Of a stretch of 64,000 nucleotides of DNA, positions 22,411-35,279 are shown in pieces (the first letter of the stretch is position 1; each line of letters starts with the position of its first letter). A model generated the notes under the pieces. The model did not search any database. It had not been told where the DNA came from and saw only the letters and a program-made list of their open reading frames with translations. Origin of the DNA: Lyophyllum atratum (taxonomy: Eukaryota > Basidiomycota > Agaricomycetes > Agaricales > Lyophyllaceae); assembly GCA_014905825.1 (NCBI GenBank), contig JACGCN010000007.1, positions 1,736,001 through 1,800,000 on the forward strand, written 5' to 3'. A program made the position numbers and the translations under genes.

Positions 22411-22848
22411 GGTGTGAGGGAAAGAGCGAGGGATGGGTTGATTCCAGCCCCCTTCTTAAGGTCGTGCAGCCACCGTACAAGTTGGGGCAATCATATGGCC
22501 GGATAGATCGCCGTCTTGAAATGACGTTGATTGGATTTGAACAATGATCTTCTTCAAGATATGGAACGGTTTGAGACCTCCAAAACCAGATTGCACATGA
22601 GCGGCAGTATGATAGACAGGCCTGGGGATTTTGTGGCACTTTCGCAGAGGGACTGACTGATAACACTTGACGTTTGGCTTGGTTGTCACGGACCACGGTT
22701 GACTGATAAGGTGATCATGATCCAAGTGACAGCCTGGTCAGACCTCGGCGCTCCCGAGTCACTGCCCGATCACTATGTCCTTTCGCCCACGGACTCACCG
22801 TCGAGAAGTCCACTGACCGCAAACTAGGAATCTTCTTACCATTCAATG
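22411..22848. other. Intergenic gap
   Basis: I see nothing definite here; it should hold the promoter of DUF6534 copy 2. Confidence 0.4.
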
Positions 22849-23650
22849 TCAAGACAGGCTTACCAGGAGCTTACAAAGTTCAATTTGCGAAGCTCTAAGA
22901 GTTTCGAATGTCCTGGAGAAAACCATGGTATAACTAGTAGTATGATACATATGTTGCGTAGGAAAATGCAGTGGAGGACTTAGCAAGAAGTGAGGAGAAT
23001 GACGGTGGACGAGGAATGAAAGTAGACGGAGGCGTGTAGCAGGTGCTGGGTAGCGTTCGAACACATCATCAACAACCTCGTGAGCAAGGTTGGGATACAC
23101 CGTCGCAAGAGAAGAGATCTCCTCTATCTGGAGTTCCTCAGATAGAGGGGTACCCGTGATGTGCGACTTCAGGCCCTCGATGAGCGGCTTCAGTGTCGCG
23201 TTGGTGGTAATCAACCGTCGGCACGACGTTTTCTCAAGTAGATTGACAATCGCGGCAGGGGAGTTCCGAGGCGACATCGGGAAAGGCTACATTCAAAACT
23301 TCAGAAACTCAGTTGAACTATAATAAAGATAGACATACCACGAGGCCTGCAACTATTAAGCCTGCCGTTATGGCCTGATACAAAACGGCGTCTGCAAGCG
23401 CGACGAACGTGACAACTTCACCATCGGCGCCCCCACGCTTGGGACGTAACGCGTGAGCAACGCGCTGGGCCGCTCTCCTAAACTCTAGATGGGTCATCAC
23501 GCTGACTCCATTCGGTTCTTTGGAATCAGCGTACGTGAAGAACGGCTGTTCTGCATTGTTGACGAAGATTAAAATCCAGAACATCTGGTATGAACAGGCT
23601 TTCGTCGACCCGATAGGCAGCATAGGGGGAGGTATATGCAAAGACATCCA
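22849..23650 (-). pseudogene. Decayed N-terminal part of an NRPS-like / acyl-CoA synthetase adenylation enzyme
   Basis: The minus strand reads like the start of basidiomycete aminoadipate-reductase-like (ANL superfamily) proteins. It contains NNAEQPFFTYADSK, HLEFRRAAQRVAHALRP, AVLYQAITAGLIVAGLV, and, after an intron, PFPMSPRNSPAAIVNLLEKT and VFERYPAPATR. Just upstream of NNAEQ, at about 23550-23560, the expected preceding sequence (IPDVLDFNLR) lies in another frame, so a one-base shift has occurred. After PAPATR the recognisable sequence fades; a degraded remnant of the S-G-S-T-G ATP-binding loop may be present. The core adenylation motifs and any carrier or reductase domains are missing. It is a truncated, frameshifted relic. 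Confidence 0.65.
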
Positions 23651-24507
23651 CGAAGCAGACAGCTAATGATACGTACAACATCACCCTAAGCGTTTTATAT
23701 CAGTCAAGCAGAGGTCACGGCCGTCGGCCAGAAGTTGCGCACTAACCGATTGACGGACAGGCTGACAGCCACGAATTTGACTGCGGTCCAAGTTGAAGCA
23801 AAATGGCAGTGGCAGTGAGTGAGTCTTCACGTGAGCGACGCGTTCTTTGTTTATGTTTTGTTTGATTTACGTGCCAGAGTTCTGGGCGAACTTCATGATC
23901 CTGGACATTGAATCCTGGACTGGTCGAAAGCTTTCCGTATAGACGTTGTGCGGACAAAGACTTCTATCCCGCATCTTAGGATGTGCTTTGCTGGTCGCGT
24001 AATAGCCAGTGACAAGGAGCTTCACCAATGGTCGCGTCTAAGTCGCGTCTTCTTGAGTGGTGTGTACTGTGGATGTAACTTTTCTCGGCCGTAAGGCGAG
24101 TTCAGCATCAAAACCCCTACCTGCCCTCGTGGAACATATCAAAGAAAAGAGCGCGCTCGCAGAATCTCTGTGAGGTCTCTCATAATTTAGCTCAACCTCT
24201 GGTATGCGCTCATTCAATTGAATTACCGGATCGTGACGATTTCCAGCGCAAAACAGCCAAGTCTCAGCCACACACCACAAGTGACACCCTCGATCTCTAT
24301 GAAAACTGTCTAGCAAGCGTCATCTATGATCTGGAGCCTCGTTCATGCTCTGACGAGGAGTATGACGAGTTTCAGTTGCGTTTCAGAGGCTCCTACGTTG
24401 GCCGTATTCGCTTTCTAGACCCTGCACGTAGTCTGAGATGGATAAAAACCACGGCGCACGACTCAGATTGGTCCACTCATTTCATCCACGACGTACAAGT
24501 TGACAGA
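23651..24507. other. Intergenic gap
   Basis: It holds copy B of the 33-bp repeat and otherwise no gene I can support. The right end should contain the promoter of the hemerythrin-like gene, although an upstream in-frame extension of that gene cannot be excluded. Confidence 0.4.
23825..23857 (+). repeat. 33-bp dispersed repeat, copy B
   Basis: Matches 17037-17069 with one mismatch, same orientation, then diverges on both sides. Confidence 0.8.
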
Positions 24508-25201
24508 ATGACGACCGTCTTGGGAGAAACAATCGCCACCGACCACCGCGTTGTCTATAACCTCCGTGACCAGTACATGGCTGCCGATGTCGAGGGGAAA
24601 CAGGAACTTTCAAAACTCTTGATGTGGAACATCGCACGTCATGTTACGACTGAAGAAATTCTCGTACACCCCATCTGCGAGCAATTTTTGGGATCAGCTG
24701 TTGGCCGCAAGTTGGCAGAGTTTGACCGCAACGACCATGCTGTACGTGTCGTCCACCCTGTCCCTTGCGTGAGTTTCCATTCTCATTCGTGTCATTCAGG
24801 GATTCAAGCAAGCCCTCCTCGAATTGTTTGAACTCGGCGCCGGTCCGGGTTCCCTCAAATACGATGATGCACTCGAAATAGTCCTAGGCAACCTCCATCG
24901 ACACAACGACAGCGAAGAGGCCTCGGACATCCCTACACTTGAGAAGCACATGACACCCTCCGAAGCCGAAGAGCTTTCTCAGGCTATCGAAGCTACGAAA
25001 AAGTTCTTTGTGCCTTCCAGGTGAGGCTGCTCTTTATCTATCCCTCCTATTGCTCATTAGTATACCGTCAGATTTGATGGACGTGCTGGAGATACTATTA
25101 CGGAGAAAGCGCTGCACGCAGCTCTTACTGTAGACTCCAACTCAGTCAAGAAGGACTTGCTTGAGTTCATTGGTGTCGCAAAGCCCGGGTCGGAGTCCTA
25201 G
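24508..25201 (+). CDS. Hemerythrin-like HHE-domain protein
   Basis: This is a predicted small cytosolic iron-binding four-helix protein; fungal members are mostly uncharacterised and may bind oxygen or metal. Exons 24508-24741, 24800-25020 and 25072-25201 give 194 residues. The metal-ligand pattern is visible: TDHR, NIARHVTTEE, ILVHP and RNDHA supply the spaced His and Glu residues of the HHE repeat within the first 80 residues. The second half is helical with no further motif. Introns are 58 and 51 nt with normal ends. The start ATG begins just ahead of the first helix, as in the family; the same frame is open upstream to an ATG at 24376, which would add 44 residues lacking domain features. 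Confidence 0.8.
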
Positions 25202-25616
25202 TCGTTAATTGAGTTACTTTACAGAGTGCATTGCGCTAACAAGATTGGTCCTGAAACCTCGTGAGCGTCGTTCGCGAAGAAGGATAAGTGTGTGTCAGTA
25301 CAACAACATGAAGATGGTCAGCAGCGCGGGTGATGTGGTTCCAAACACTCGACGCAGAGGCAGGCTTCCCTTCTCCTGCCTTCTACACGAGATGACCAGC
25401 CTAAATAGAAGTGAATCTGAAAAGTGAAAGCCAATGACGTTCCATTGCAACAAGTTCCCTTTCTTACACAAGTATAAGTCAACGACCAAAGCGACTGCTG
25501 TTCTCGACCAGACACATACCCTGTTTCATGATTCCAAAAAAATATAGAAGTACACTACAGTAAGAGGGTATAAATACATCCACGCGAAAGGCACAGAAAA
25601 AGGGCGGGTGATGATG
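25202..25616. other. Convergent intergenic gap
   Basis: About 415 bp between two converging genes; presumably both 3' UTRs. No other feature seen. Confidence 0.5.
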
Positions 25617-28600
25617 CTATGATGACGAGTGACTCGTCGAATGGGAGTGGGATGAGAGAGCCGCAACGAGCTCCTCAATCTCCTCCTCTCCACCAAACGT
25701 TAAACGTCGATTCCGCACTTCGGTATCATCAAAAGAAGCGGGTATCGATTCCGGCGTGGTACTCCGGGAAGCATGAGCCTCGCTCAGCGAGTGAGCCTCG
25801 TCAAAGTACGAGGTGAGAAGAGACATGTGGCCGAGCGGAGGCCTCTGGGGTGGCGCCGGGAAGTCAGATAGGCCGGACATGCGTGACGCTGTTGAAGTGG
25901 TCATGTAGCTGCTCCGCGTGGGATCGGCCGAGGGTGGCTGGAGACTGGAGATTATTCTGCGTTGTAGGGACATCGGAAGAAGGCCTTGCTCCTCTGGATG
26001 GTGTGGTTCGTCTGGCGAGGACAGTTCGCCCATATATGATGAGCGGTGGTCATTCGCAACAGCGGGTGGCGTGGAGACCGATTCGACTATGCCGACGCGG
26101 AACAATTCTGTGAAAAACACACATGAGTTAAGATGACCTACATCATACTATTACGGAAAGTACTAACCTGTCTCATCTTCATCAGGCTCCAGTGGCGATG
26201 AAGCCCTAGAAGACTCCACGTCTTCGGGAATATGAACCGAGGAGGGATGGAACGGCGAGATCCTGGATTGGCCAGGCGGCGACGAGAGCTCAGTCGTTGA
26301 AGACTCCGGAGGTGACGCCTCCTCGAAAACGAACTCGAGAGTCGAATCTGTAGGCCTCCTCCCAATCGAGCTCCGAATCTCCATGGTCGATGAACGCGAG
26401 TACTGGCTGCCCTCCTGCTCAAGCGCCAAATGCTCGAACTCTTCGCTCAGTTGACGTGCTAAACTCGTGAGTCCACTTCCTACCCTCCGACGCGATCCGA
26501 TAGGAGTACCGGACGCAGCGCTGAACTCGGAGGGTACACCTTGCTGTGTGGAAGGTCGACTGGGTTTGTAGAAGAGGTCGTAAAAATTATCCAGGTCATC
26601 CGGATTGCCGAACGAACGCGGGGAATGAGGCGGGGACAAGCTCTCTGGTGAGGTGCTAGTCCCCCTAGGTGGGGGTGTATCGTTCGATGGGTATTGCCGA
26701 GGAAGATCAGGTGGTGACATTTGCTGGTACAGCAAAGTAGATGATGCAAAAGTGTGGGCCGAATGAGGGTCGGAGGGTTTTTTATCCTGCTGTGACAGAT
26801 ATAAAGGTCGCGTGGTGTCGTACTGTACGGGCTGCCTATAGCTCCTCTTCGGAATGGCACCAGCCGCCAGAACCTGGCTCAGATCACCGACGCCCTGGTC
26901 TCCGCTTGTCCCCATCCCACTATCCTTGCTAGTCTTCTCTCGTACAGCATATGCGAGGGCCTCTCCGACACCAACAGTGTCGTAGATGACTCGCGAGTTG
27001 CGACTTGAGACATCACCGTTTTCTGACATGAACGGCGAATACTGGATATCACCCGGCAGGATCTCTCGAACAAGACCCGGAGACAACTGCGCCCACATCT
27101 TTGCAGGAGGGGGTATGTCGCTATCAATGAACGGATGGCGTGTGAGTTTGTTGTCAGGGGTATATGAGTCTCCAGTCGAAGAGTGTTGTGCATATGGATG
27201 ATATGGAACAGCCGGAGGAAGGTCTCGTTGGCGAGTTGATGGACCCGAAGGAAAGACGTCTTTCGGCTCCGATTTGTTGGTATCCTGCGGACGAGATACA
27301 TCGTACTCCAAAGGCTCATCGACGACTTGCTTATCATGTTGTGGAGCTGGCACGAAGGTGTTGTAGGTGTATAACCCTCCTTGTGCGTACGGATGAGCAG
27401 GCAGCCGCATAGCATCAAGATCGACGGGATTATCCACCAGCGGAGGGGTCGTCAACGCGATGCCGATCCTCAAATCGCTGGCCACGGAGCCGGAAGGAGT
27501 CGGCGAATTGGACGTCAACGGCGTGTCATCAGACGGGACACCCATCGCAGGGTCAGCGAGGCGAATAACCTTCGTGCCGCCCGCTCTCAGCATGCTCTCT
27601 AGCCCATTTTCCGGCGTATAGGAAGGGGACCCCAGGCCATCGGTGCCAACCAAGCCGCAAGCAGCAGTTTTGGCCATCTTGACAGCAGAACGACCCCACG
27701 AATCCGTGCGCGAATGACCTGGGGAATGCGACTTTGACGATTTCGTCAAAGTCTTCACGAGGGAGCTGGAGTGGGAGTGGGAATGGGATGACTTGCTGAA
27801 TGGTACGCTGCTGGCAAAGGAGGAGATCTGGATGTCGGGAGCCCTAGCGGGCGCGACGGCAGGTGTCAGAACCTGGTTCCCGAGGCAGGCCCTGGCGGCG
27901 AGGAAGTCGAAGTTACTCGGCTTGGGCTCGTCAACCCTTCGTCCTCTCTGTGTCAGGGAATTGGAACGGGCGCGCGACATGCTGCGAGTGCGTTTGTTCT
28001 GGAAAGAGTGGGTGGCTTGGTCCTGCCATTGTTTCCGTTGGCTCTCGAGCTTCTCTCCTTCTTCGATTACCCTGATGAGATAGATCGTATGAAAAGTAAG
28101 GCATTGATAGCGTACATCTGAAGCCGAGTACTTACCGAGCTAAAGATGGCACTGGACTCGGCAGTGCCAAGTCATCGAGAGCCCAGCTCTTCGGCCGCGG
28201 AGGTCGCTCTGTACGAATAGGCGGGGGTATGCCATTCTGAGGAGGGAGAAGCCTCTGAGAAGACGGGCCAGGTATGGGCCGTGAACTGGTAGCGCATTCG
28301 TCGTCTGCTGGGTCTCTGGGTGACTTATTAAGGTCGACGAGCGATCGTGAGTGCGCCAAGACTCTCGATGGAACGCCTCGTTCAGCCATCCCATTCCCAA
28401 TTGGTGCTTCCTCCAACCCTCGGTGAACTGGGCTCTCTGGCGGGCTGACAATTCGGCCGCTACTTCCTTCAACACCATCATGCTTTATCTTGAGCCTGGG
28501 ACGCGGGAACAGGAGAGCATCACACCATGTCTCCGCGGACAGCCAGCGATCCTTGGATTTGAAGGTCGGCGAGCCTTTGGAGGTGAGTCCTTTGATGCGG

Positions 28601-29895
28601 TTTAAAGATGCATTAGTGGAGTTGTTAGCAAGACGAAGATCGGGGGTAGATGAGGAGTTCTTCAGTTGCTTGAGGCCTTTCTGGAACGGGAAGGAGATGG
28701 TGAATTGAGATTGAGCGACGTTGGCACTAGCGGACTTCTGCTGAGGGGCTGATGGTTCGGTGAACGTCAGCCTAGGAGGGTCGACATACCCAGAGTCAGA
28801 TGATGGAGGGTTGGTTCTAGGATTTGCGGAGGGAATCGGAGCCGTTCGAGGGCCGTGACCAACTTGGGACGTTGGGAAGACATATGCGTAAGGGTGTCTT
28901 GAGGAAGGCGTTGGTGATGGGGTGGTTTCGCCGGCGGGTGGAGTAGTATTTGGGGCCGACTGATATGGATGTGTGAGTGGCGCGGTCGGTTGAGTAAAAG
29001 CTGGTTTTTGGGGTGTGGTGGTGGTAGAGAAGTAGTATGAATTGTAATAGTCTTCTTCGTCCTCGGCTTTTGCGACGCCGTGGTTACCACTTCGGACAGT
29101 GTTGCTGCGCCCCAATAACGAATTTGATCCCGTGGAAGAGCTGCGACGATGGGATGTCGCCTTCGGTCCAACTCCCGACCCGATATCAGACGGAGGGTGC
29201 CCTGAGCGCGATAATCTCTTCGAAAACAGTTTCTTCGTACCCCGCTCGGCAGGGGGTTTAGTGCGTGCCTGCCCGCCAAACGCGAAAAGACCAGCAATGC
29301 TTGCGCGGTTGCGGTCCTTGGAGGAGTTCCGTTTGTGCGTCTGTGGCATGGGTGATTCACCAACGCCCCCCTTAGCATCGAGGTTGATGTATGACGGTAC
29401 CGGCGGGCGCTGCCCGGAAGAAACAGTCGACCGGCGTTGACTGGCCATGCTCGCTCGATTAGGATCCACCATTCCTGAGGAGACCGTTTGCCCGGAAACC
29501 CCGGATTGCGTCCTATTTCTCTCTCCCGTCCTCTCGCCATTTGTACCAGCTCTGCCATTGACTCCAGCCCCGTTCCACTGCCCCTCTCCAGCATGGGAAT
29601 TGTTTCCGACAGCATAGCGTTTATGAAGCTCCATGCTCGCCAAAGCAGTGTCGTCGTAGCCGTCGTCCTCTCCGTCTATGGGGTCACCCCAGCTGTCGCG
29701 TTTATTTCGTCGCCGGACCGGTTCACGAGGAGGTTCGTATGGCCCACTGTATGGTATGTACCACTCATCCTCTGCCCCTTGTTTTTCGTTCCCCCGAGCA
29801 CGAGCTGGTGATGCACTAGATGACTTAAGTCCCAGCCCCAACCCGAGTCGAGAAAAGCGAGAGGAAGGAGCAGAATTCTGGGTTGTCGTGGCCAT
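25617..29895 (-). CDS. Large Ser/Pro-rich protein of unknown function (1384 aa)
   Basis: Three exons join in frame: 29895-28136, 28071-26168 and 26107-25617. The introns are short (64 and 60 nt) with GTAAGT and GTTAGT donors. The product is rich in Ser, Pro, Arg and His, with long stretches of low complexity, such as Ser-His repeats near the start of exon 2 and at the C-terminus. The only compact conserved-looking block is near residue 40, with EDEWYIPYSGPYEPP followed by RRRNKRDSWGD. No signal peptide, membrane segment or enzymatic motif is seen. Such proteins are usually disordered scaffolds or regulators, but no function can be assigned. The ATG at 29895 opens the long first exon; an upstream non-coding exon is possible. 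Confidence 0.75.
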
Positions 29896-32800
29896 AGTGA
29901 ACGGGAATTGATGCCAGCGATACTGACTCTCGTCCCACGACGCCGAACCTGAAGCTTTACGATAGGAAGAGATGTCGGTACTTTCGTCAGCAAAAAACGG
30001 AGATTTTGGCGAATGTAGGACTTACAGGACTATCTGCCCTCAGCAGAGCGGTGAACGACGGCAGTCGGTGTTGATGGAGATTGAGAAGGGAGGAGGGTCA
30101 ACTCTTCGCGTCTGAGGAAATTTCGCACGCGAATTATTGGGTTGTTGATCCCGAGGCTTCTTTGACCACGAGGCTCACAACCCTATCTTCCGAAGTCAGT
30201 ACAGAAAGTAGAGGATATGGACCAGATATCAGACCTCCAGGTCAATCGCTGGGTGCCAAAACGGCTTGACCTTGAGTACAGACAAGTTTTTGAAGGGCAA
30301 CATTTTTGATAAGATACGGTATTAGCATCACAGTACTTAGATCTAATCTCTGCAATCAGGCACCTGCCAGATGACAAGTCGATATTCAATCATATTGAAG
30401 TTCATCTGTCTTGCGAGTGTCAGATGGAAAATGACGGTAGAATAGGACAGGTTGTTGCTGAATTCCGGGCTTCAAACCCCGGGACCGAAGGGAATTAAAG
30501 CTTGCGTGAATTGACCGTATAGAGGGGATTATATCGACGAGACACCTAGCGATGGAATATGATAGGACGATGATAACAGGCAAGAAAGCACTCATCCCAG
30601 GCAATGCTGCGATGTTGACATCCCATCATGCACTCAAATGGCAGTCCCATGGAATAAGCGGCTACGGAGAAACCATTGAGTTTGTGCGGTGTGAGTTTGA
30701 CACTAATCGTTCACGAGAAGCGGGTACATTGGTCGCAGCTGACGCATCGCTATCAGTCGTAATTCACCGTGGCAAGACGTAGACGATTGCTTAGGGAGCA
30801 GTTTGATAGAACACAGCCTTCCAAAGATGCTGATGTTTTCTGTGCACATGCAGCGGCGAGCAAGATGTGCATCACATGGAGCAATACTCAAATAGGTCTA
30901 TGAGTAGGTGGCCCAAAGGAGTGAACTGGTCTCGCAGCCGTGGACCAAGGAGTGAACGTCCAGTGATAGACGGGCGGGAGTTATGCTCACTTGGCCTTGA
31001 GCGCTTGAACCTTGGTCTTATATTAACTTCCGGCTTTTGATTGAAAGTCAAGAGGCCTATCTTTTGGACCAAGGGTAGAAACCATACGCCATAGCTTTGA
31101 AGAACCGTGAGCAAGACAGAAAATAGGTCGGCAAGGGGCACTATTTTTCATAAAAACATGGGAGCAGAGCTAGAAAATATGGGAGGACCAGGGTTGTCGT
31201 TGAAAGCAAGAGGTGTTGAATGCTCGATATGCAACGGAGGTCATGACAATTGGTACTAGGATCGTCGCCTTTTGCCGAAGGCCGTTTGTGTTGGACGGCA
31301 AACGCCGAGAGGCACCGCGGCTCGTCGAGCTCTTCGAGAGTCACCTGAATCCGTTTATTCTACGAAACATCCACCTTGTTGGGCGACCCTGGGCGTACGC
31401 ACCTACTTTTCAACGTCACAGCTCGGTATATACGATTTTCGCATACGAAAAGTTGCTCAGGTCTCGTATCCCAGTCTCAATCATCGGCACGCAGCATCAT
31501 CGGCTCTCCGAAACAAAGAAACATCGTTCAAATGCGCCCCGAGCCTGGAATATTTGACAATACCCCTTGAACACGATGCTTACCTTACCCTACACTCCCT
31601 CCTCAGCGACAAGTGCGGCTCTTGCGACGGGACTTTGTAAACGCCGGTGGGCGCAACAGAAATTTTCGGGTTTCGAGGTGTACTCAGTACGTGATGAAAG
31701 ATGAAGTTTACGCTATACTTTTATTTAGGTGGCATGTTCTGATGTTTTTTCTCTTGTTCTTTTTGCAGCGCTCGCAGGCTGTCTAATTTCATCCGCGGCT
31801 AAGAGGCTTTCCTCGGTAAACTCGTCATTGGAAAGTCTCATTTCTAGCACGCATCTGCTTTCCGGACCCGCATCCGTTCTCGACTTGTTCACCAGCCGTA
31901 ATCACTAAATGAAAAATATTTTCTAGCCTAGGTCGATTTTCCCGGCGGTCTTTCACTTCATCAAGAAGTGGATCCGCCAGCTACTGGATATCCGACCTAC
32001 AGTCCTGGCATATCTATCTCTCAGTACGATGGGCATAGCCTCAGACCGCATCTACCATCATTGTAGACGTCGTACGGATCTAACACCCCTTCAAAGCGGA
32101 GAAGTCGGGTCTGGTGTCACGACCAAGACTCAGAGAGTGCAGAGTATCTTCTTCCCACTCTCATGCTCGCACTTGGTTCAAATTCGCCTTCCATTCCACT
32201 ACGTGCAGCCACATCATTTACAGGAACCAAACTTTCTACGGAACTCAACCATCTACGTTCACCTTCGCAATTACGAAGTTCATTCGTCGCTTCAAATATT
32301 CTAAGTACCATTGGTTGTCAATATGTGTCTTACGACACCATACTGCGATTGATGGGATGAACCGTCACTCCAGCTCCTGCGTCAATCCATGGACTGAACC
32401 TCTTCTGTGGCGCCCTGTCACTCGATCTCTGGTTGCTCATATGCCATATCAGTCTCTCTACTCCAGTTCAATCTTCTTTCGTCGATCTGCTGCATCTCGC
32501 TTTCATTCTTACCATTCCTTTTAACAGCTAGTGCTCTCGCCCGGCGTGCATTTAAATTGTTGAATGTACTCGGATATGTATCATAACACCGCATGATCGC
32601 AGGGGTTCGACCGTTATCCCCGCTGGTGGCGCACCCTAACCTGTGGAGGGCTTTCCTGACCTGGTACCTACAGATCCTTTTCCTGAAATGCTTGATGTGC
32701 TCGATACATACTGTGGTCACAATTGCAGAGAACCCTGTACAGATCCTGCGGCTAATCTTCTGTGGCCGGAAAGTCGATCCAAGCCCCCACGGTGACACAA

Positions 32801-33209
32801 GACCTGGTATAAGCGCCCAAGAGCTTTTAGCTGAGTCGTAACCTATGAGCTCTGAGCTCTCAGTGTCGATCGAGGAATTGAAGCTGGACCAGTCTTCTGG
32901 TGGATATCAAGTTTCTCCCATTGTTCAGCTCGAAATGACTGATTCGTAAATTAACTCACCTAACGTAATCTCATCCAGCGCATCTTGTACTTTCCAGGTC
33001 CGGAATCGTCCCTGCCTGATTCACGCTAGGCATACTCGTGATCCACCATCGCGCCCCGCAAATTAGTGTCCATATCGCTCAGGTCTATGATACTGGACCT
33101 ACCTCGATTCAAAAGTCACCCCACAATCCGGGCTAAAAATGGAGTCCGGTTGAGCGCTTTTGAGCCTTAAAGGCCTGACCTATGTCCATTTAAGACATCT
33201 ACTCAAGCC
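29896..33209. other. 3.3-kb gene-poor region
   Basis: Only short, mutually overlapping ORFs of odd composition occur on either strand and none continues across plausible introns into a known family. It separates the left-arm genes from the tailoring-enzyme region. The right end should hold the promoter of the P450 gene at 33210. Confidence 0.5.
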
Positions 33210-35111
33210 ATGGCGACTGCTGCAAATCGCACTGCGCCTCTAATGTCCGAGTTACCCCCTCCTTCATCTACTGCTTTCACTTTGCTGGCAGGCTTTGCCA
33301 TTGCGGCATTCGCTGTCGCTGCTTTACATCACTCAACTCGCTCCAAAGAGGACATCGACCTCGGCGGCCTTTCTATCCTTACCGCCTGGCCGTTCTTCAA
33401 GAGAAGATATGATTTCATGTTGTCCAACTTCAAGGCGGGGAGAAAGAAGTTTCGATTTAACGTTCTGCAGGTACGCATCATCTTCATGACTGTGAACGAG
33501 ACAAGTTTTGACCGTCACGTAGCATCGCGTCATTGCTGTCTCTGGAGAAGCTTCTCGCCAGGTGTTCTTCAACGAACTAAGTCTAGACCTTCCAGAAGGT
33601 TACCGCATTCTCAAGGGTGGAGCGCCTCAGATGCGCGACATACACGTCGAGGAACCAGATATGAAGGATTTGAGTGCCTTCAACAAACAGCTCATAAGTC
33701 TCTTGCGGAAAGAGCGAGTCGATGAACGTAAGGAATCATCTTCGTTGCCGCAAGTGGTCTACTAACCCATCGCGCAGTCCTACCTACCCTTTTCGACGAC
33801 GTGCACCAGCGCATGAAAGCTTGGGGCAAGGCAGGAACGCTCAACCCGTTCAAGGAGATCTACGAGGTAAGTCGGATCCTTCGTGATATATACAGTCGTC
33901 CGACAATCCTCTGCACTCCTTAGCTCGTCTTCCAAATGAATGTACGACTGGCGACATGTCGCGAACTATCCGAGGACAAGGCGGCTATCACGAAGCTCGG
34001 ACAACATTACTGGGAACTCGAGAAGAGCGCCACCCCTTTTGCGCTGCTGCTCCCCTGGTTCCCAAGCCGGGCAAAGAAGGCCCAACAGGAAGCTACGCTA
34101 CAGCTATACCTTCTCGTCGCCGGATTTGTAGAAGCTAGGCGCAAGGCGACCCCTCCCAACTCAGATGCGATCGATGTTCTCATCGCTGCTGGTGACTCGA
34201 CTGAAAGTATTGTTGGAGTAAGTACTTTTTTTGCTTCCTATTGGAGTTTGTTTTGATGTTCGTAGTTCGTTCTAGGTGTCGTGTTCTCCGGGTTCATCAA
34301 CACTGGGATGAACAGTAAGGCTGCCATTTCTGGCAGGCCGTTGCTTCTCGCTGACAGTATACGACCTGTACAGCGTGTTGGAACCTCCTATACCTTGGTA
34401 TGAATGCTGAATGGAAGAAGAAGGTCGCCGCTGAAGTACAGACGCTCATCGCTAACCACACCAATACCCTCTCCACCGAGCCACTCCACAAACGACTTTC
34501 GAGCATACCTATGCAGGCTTGGGAGGACGAAATGCCAGCGATGGACGCCGTTATTCGTGAAACTCTACGCCTCATCGCGGGAAGTGGGATCTTCCTGCGT
34601 CGTAATCTCATCAAAGACTTTGATGTCGACGGCGTGAAGATCAAGAAAGGCGATTTTCTGGCATACGTGGCTGCCGATGTTCACCTTAACCCAGAGGTTT
34701 ATCCCGATCCTCTGGCTTTTGACCCAGGAAGGTACGACGAAGGGCGGGCAGAAGATAAGAAGGTTTCGTTTGGGTTTTTAGGATGGGGAGCCGGTATGGT
34801 GCTCCAGTTATGACACGAACATAATGCTAACACTTCCTTGCGGGACTAGGACGCCATCCATGCAATGGTATGAGAGTCGCGAAACTGGAAATGAAACTCG
34901 TTCTTGGCCTCATCTTTGCTGGATACGACTTTGAAATCATCGACTCTGCTGGAAACTTCCCGTCAGCACTTCCTCAGCCCGACAGAAACGACTATCAACA
35001 GGTGGAACTTTTGGGACCTTGTTTTGCATCGCACTGACGCGACCTTGTTATTATTAGGCGAGGCCTATTGGTGAACCTTGCTTCGTGAAGTTCCGACGAA
35101 TCGTGGAATAA
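33210..35111 (+). CDS. Cytochrome P450 (no. 1), atypical I-helix
   Basis: This is a haem-thiolate monooxygenase, probably anchored in the ER by the hydrophobic segment at residues ~20-40. Eight exons were resolved: 33210-33470, 33523-33727, 33778-33866, 33924-34217, 34266-34314, 34374-34793, 34850-35001 and 35058-35111 (507 aa). The K-helix motif is E-T-L-R in VIRETLRL. The haem loop reads FLGWGAGRHPCNGMR, with the Cys ligand and R/H before it. The I-helix reads FSGFINTGMNT: an Asn stands where A-G-x-D/E-T-T P450s have the acid, although the Thr is kept. That pattern recalls P450 groups such as CYP8- or CYP74-like enzymes that rearrange rather than hydroxylate, but here it is only a hint. It converges on the second P450 with a gap of only 168 bp. 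Confidence 0.9.
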
Positions 35112-35279
35112 AGCCTTGAACGGATTTATCTACAGCTCAAGCTCAATGGCCAGTTTAATCAAGTACGGGGTTTTTACTCAACAATGAGAAATGATAGTTT
35201 GAATTACAAGTGTATGTTATGATTTTCTATCGTGTTGAGGACTTCGGACCTACTATCCAATCTCTGGAGATGGCATGGT

